Assembly: GCF_018128025.1 (NCBI RefSeq)
Contig: NZ_JAGSCS010000023.1
Location: forward strand, 1-42,321
Reading direction: 5' to 3'
DNA length: 42,321 bases
Source of the DNA: Proteiniclasticum sediminis
GTDB lineage: Bacteria > Bacillota > Clostridia > Clostridiales > Clostridiaceae
Numbering within the stretch: the stretch's first letter is position 1; each line of letters starts with the position of its first letter. The translations under genes were made by a program, and so were the position numbers. A model generated the notes under the pieces. That model saw nothing but the letters and a program-made list of their open reading frames with translations. It was not told where the DNA came from and searched no databases. Below, piece by piece: positions 40,608-42,321 of the stretch.

Positions 40608-40823
40608 CCATCAGAAAAAATAGTGAATGATATGGCAAACGGGAATGATAAGTTTGTAGATCTATTTAATGCTGAATTTAAGACCTTGACAGATATAGGA
40701 AATAAATACCGCATTCGTCATCATGAAACTAATAAGATTGATATCACCGATATCCGCTACTACGATTATCTTTTTAATCGGTGTTTATCACTAATTGCTT
40801 TAGCAATACAATATCTTGTTTAA
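40608..40823 (+). pseudogene. C-terminal fragment, possibly of an abortive-infection type protein
   Basis: An open frame directly after the IS3 end reads KFVDLFNAEFKTLTDIGNKY, then RIRHHETNKIDITDIRYYDY and LFNRCLSLIALAIQYLV. It has no proper start and looks like the helical end of a larger protein whose 5' part was lost at the IS3. The RHxE motif and the following helix recall the ending of the 260-aa protein downstream (CFRHATDD). A HEPN/Abi-type domain is possible. From 40824 to 40976 there is a short open stretch (IIELWTLPDGDEIKCGNEPE) but no gene I can support. Confidence 0.45.
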
Positions 40824-40976
40824 GGATAATGCTTGTATCATCGAGCTTTGGACTTTACCAGATGGTGATGAAATAAAGTGCGGTAATGAGCCCGAGTAAC
40901 TTTATAAATTAGAATTTGTAGTGATGATTATCTGAAGATGCATTACGAAATTGATCAAAAGAATTGGAGTGACAGT

Positions 40977-41759
40977 ATGGATTTAAAAGATTTTTACTTC
41001 CAAAATATACAAAAGGATGAATATCATTATCGTTTTTACGATTCGATTGAGAACGTTAATAATGTTTACAATATATTTAGTGGTTATACGGAAGTAGAGG
41101 ATTATGAATTTGAGGTGTATGATGCAGAGGAAGCGATAACAAAGTTTAGGGAATTATGCCAGCCAGATGTAGATTTTTCTGGTAGTGAAAATAAATGTTG
41201 GTTTTATCTCATATCGTATTATTTATACAAAGTAGGATATGTGATAAAAGAATTTCCTAGATTATTGGCACGACCACCTGTTGCACCTAGTGACTTTACT
41301 TATGGAGAAATTAGGAACAGAATTATTGCAGAGGGAGATGATGATAATGGGACTGTTCGATATGCTGTCAGAAGAACATTTGTTGCAAGGTTGACATTTG
41401 AACAGAAATCAACCTATGTTGATATAGATGATTCAATCAATCAAAAGTTTATTGAGATATCAAACCGACAAGCATCATTCAATAATATGAGTACAGATGA
41501 AAAACTTGCAGAGATAGCAAATTTAATAGAAAGTTTATTAAAGAAGAACGGTAAGTTTCTTACACTTGATTATTCTACGATTTGTTTTGATTATATTTCT
41601 AACGATGTAGTAACAAGCTATAGAAAGAAAATGCATTGTTTTAGGCATGCCACAGATGATGCAATATCGGAAAGAAAAACCTATTCGGAAGAACAAAAAA
41701 GCTTCTTTGTTGATTACGGATTGACCATTGTTAAAGTAATACATTCTTTGCTGGAATAA
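40977..41759 (+). CDS. Protein of unknown function, possible abortive-infection type
   Basis: The start is at ATG 40977 (MDLKDFYFQNIQKDEYHYRF), with GGAG 7 bases upstream; the frame continues to 40938 without a ribosome binding site. It has 260 residues, AT-rich compared with the prophage. Its N-terminal half is acidic (YTEVEDYEFEVYDAEEAITK), then come ENKCWFYLISYYLYKVGYVI and a C-terminal helical domain (DEKLAEIANLIESLLKKNGK, then CFRHATDDAISERKTYSEEQ). I do not recognise the family. The C-terminal helices with an RH motif would fit a HEPN-like fold. It is separated from the operon by IS3 and may have its own promoter. Confidence 0.55.
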   Translation: MDLKDFYFQNIQKDEYHYRFYDSIENVNNVYNIFSGYTEVEDYEFEVYDAEEAITKFRELCQPDVDFSGSENKCWFYLISYYLYKVGYVIKEFPRLLARPPVAPSDFTYGEIRNRIIAEGDDDNGTVRYAVRRTFVARLTFEQKSTYVDIDDSINQKFIEISNRQASFNNMSTDEKLAEIANLIESLLKKNGKFLTLDYSTICFDYISNDVVTSYRKKMHCFRHATDDAISERKTYSEEQKSFFVDYGLTIVKVIHSLLE

Positions 41760-41794
41760 AAACTGAGTAGACAAGTTTTTCGGGACAAACATGA

Positions 41795-42028
41795 TTCCAA
41801 CTTGTCGGAGGCATTTTTTCAAATCGGATAAAGGAACTGATATCTTCCCACATACGAAAGTCCACAGTAGATATGTTCCCTCAAAGAGAATTCAGTAAAA
41901 AAGGAAAATGGAAAATGTCCTTTGACAGCTATGAATTCATCTCAAAACAGGCAGTAAGTGGAAATATGTCGATAAAAATTATTAGATTTGCGAATAAGAG
42001 TTATGACACTTCATATAATAATCTATGA
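41795..42028 (+). other. Open fragment without start, unknown
   Basis: One frame stays open and reads NRIKELISSHIRKSTVDMFP, QREFSKKGKWKMSFDSYEFI, SKQAVSGNMSIKIIRFANKS before TGA at 42026. There is no start codon or ribosome binding site. It may be the end of a protein cut by a rearrangement. The gap between it and the IS21 gene (42029-42223) probably holds the IS21 end; no gene is seen there. Confidence 0.3.
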
Positions 42029-42223
42029 GGTGATAGAAATGTATAAATTCATTTGTAGTTGTGGTTGCTGAATATAACGGTCTAAATAAGCCACGAGTAC
42101 GGTGAATGAGAGCCATGATTTCGCTCGTGTAGAGCAACCATTTCGCAACGGAGAGCCATTTGTGTTTTTATGGAGTACGATAGAGCTGTACACTAAGGTG
42201 TAACAAACTCGAGGAGGTACCCT

Positions 42224-42321
42224 ATGACCAAGCACAAAGAAATTCTTCGCCTTCACCATCAATCGCTGAGCAGCCGTAGTATTGCCTCTCTTTTAGGTTG
42301 TTCCCGGAACACTGTCGCGAA
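42224..42321 (+). CDS. istA: IS21-type transposase IstA, N-terminal part
   Basis: GAGGAGG lies 6 bases before the ATG at 42224. The 32 visible residues (MTKHKEILRLHHQSLSSRSI, then ASLLGCSRNTVA) form the helix-turn-helix start of IS21-family IstA. It runs off the window. The IS end is probably between 42050 and 42200, but repeats there are not clear enough to mark. Confidence 0.82.
   Translation, partial: MTKHKEILRLHHQSLSSRSIASLLGCSRNTVA

Noticed and set aside
39361-40610. Three-base target duplication of the IS3
   Set aside because: Flanks read GTC on the left and TCC on the right; only partial agreement, and the flanking genes do not match each other.

Overview
The window looks like a chromosomal stretch of a Bacillota (Clostridia-like) bacterium. 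It has strong GGAGG ribosome binding sites, a siphophage gene set of the kind common in gut Clostridia, and several insertion sequences. It is mostly a decayed prophage (about 0.34-25 kb, nearly all genes on the minus strand) joined to a plus-strand defence island (25.2-41.8 kb). An IS1634-type transposase is cut by the left edge and an IS21-type transposase by the right edge. The species call is inference.

Prophage, in its direction of transcription (right to left): a 51-aa protein, a sigma-like regulator, small proteins, a Cas4-like DUF2800 exonuclease, a DUF2815 single-strand binding protein, a family A DNA polymerase, a DUF4406 protein, a D5-type primase-helicase, a frameshifted VRR-NUC nuclease, an SNF2 helicase, a DUF1492 regulator, an HNH endonuclease, TerS, a SAM synthetase, a ParB-MTase fusion, several small proteins, TerL and a portal gene. 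The portal is cut after about 27 codons by the IS1634-type element, so the prophage is defective as a virus in this window. One plus-strand gene (12236-12958) has its own promoter with duplicated operators.

Three cargo units interrupt or adjoin the phage. (1) A cassette between terL and portal holds a ribbon-helix-helix-like regulator, an RNase H-fold-like protein, a Ser/Thr kinase and a small protein. It has its own palindromic operator-promoter and its own terminator. (2) An element with three tyrosine recombinases (RIT-like) sits in the 3' end of the ParB-MTase gene. It supplies a substitute C-terminus, and the original C-terminus is still readable on the far side. The element ends in a perfect 75-bp inverted repeat leading into two different C-terminal tails, so inversion would exchange the tail of the methyltransferase. 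(3) Diverging from the phage early genes is a tightly packed plus-strand operon. It holds an ABC three-component system (effector, middle component, Rad50-like ATPase), an XRE regulator, and a helicase / DUF1156 methylase / HEPN-DUF499 ATPase restriction-like system. Next come the nuclease end of a type III Res protein and a helicase cut by a frameshifted IS3 element.

Besides genes, the phage part carries repeated regulatory pieces: two copies of a promoter-leader containing TTGACTTGCTAT, two copies of a leader whose ACCTCC can mask the Shine-Dalgarno of the next gene, a 102-bp element with perfect 16-bp inverted ends, and a nested hairpin region before the sigma-like gene. No tRNA, rRNA or CRISPR array was seen.
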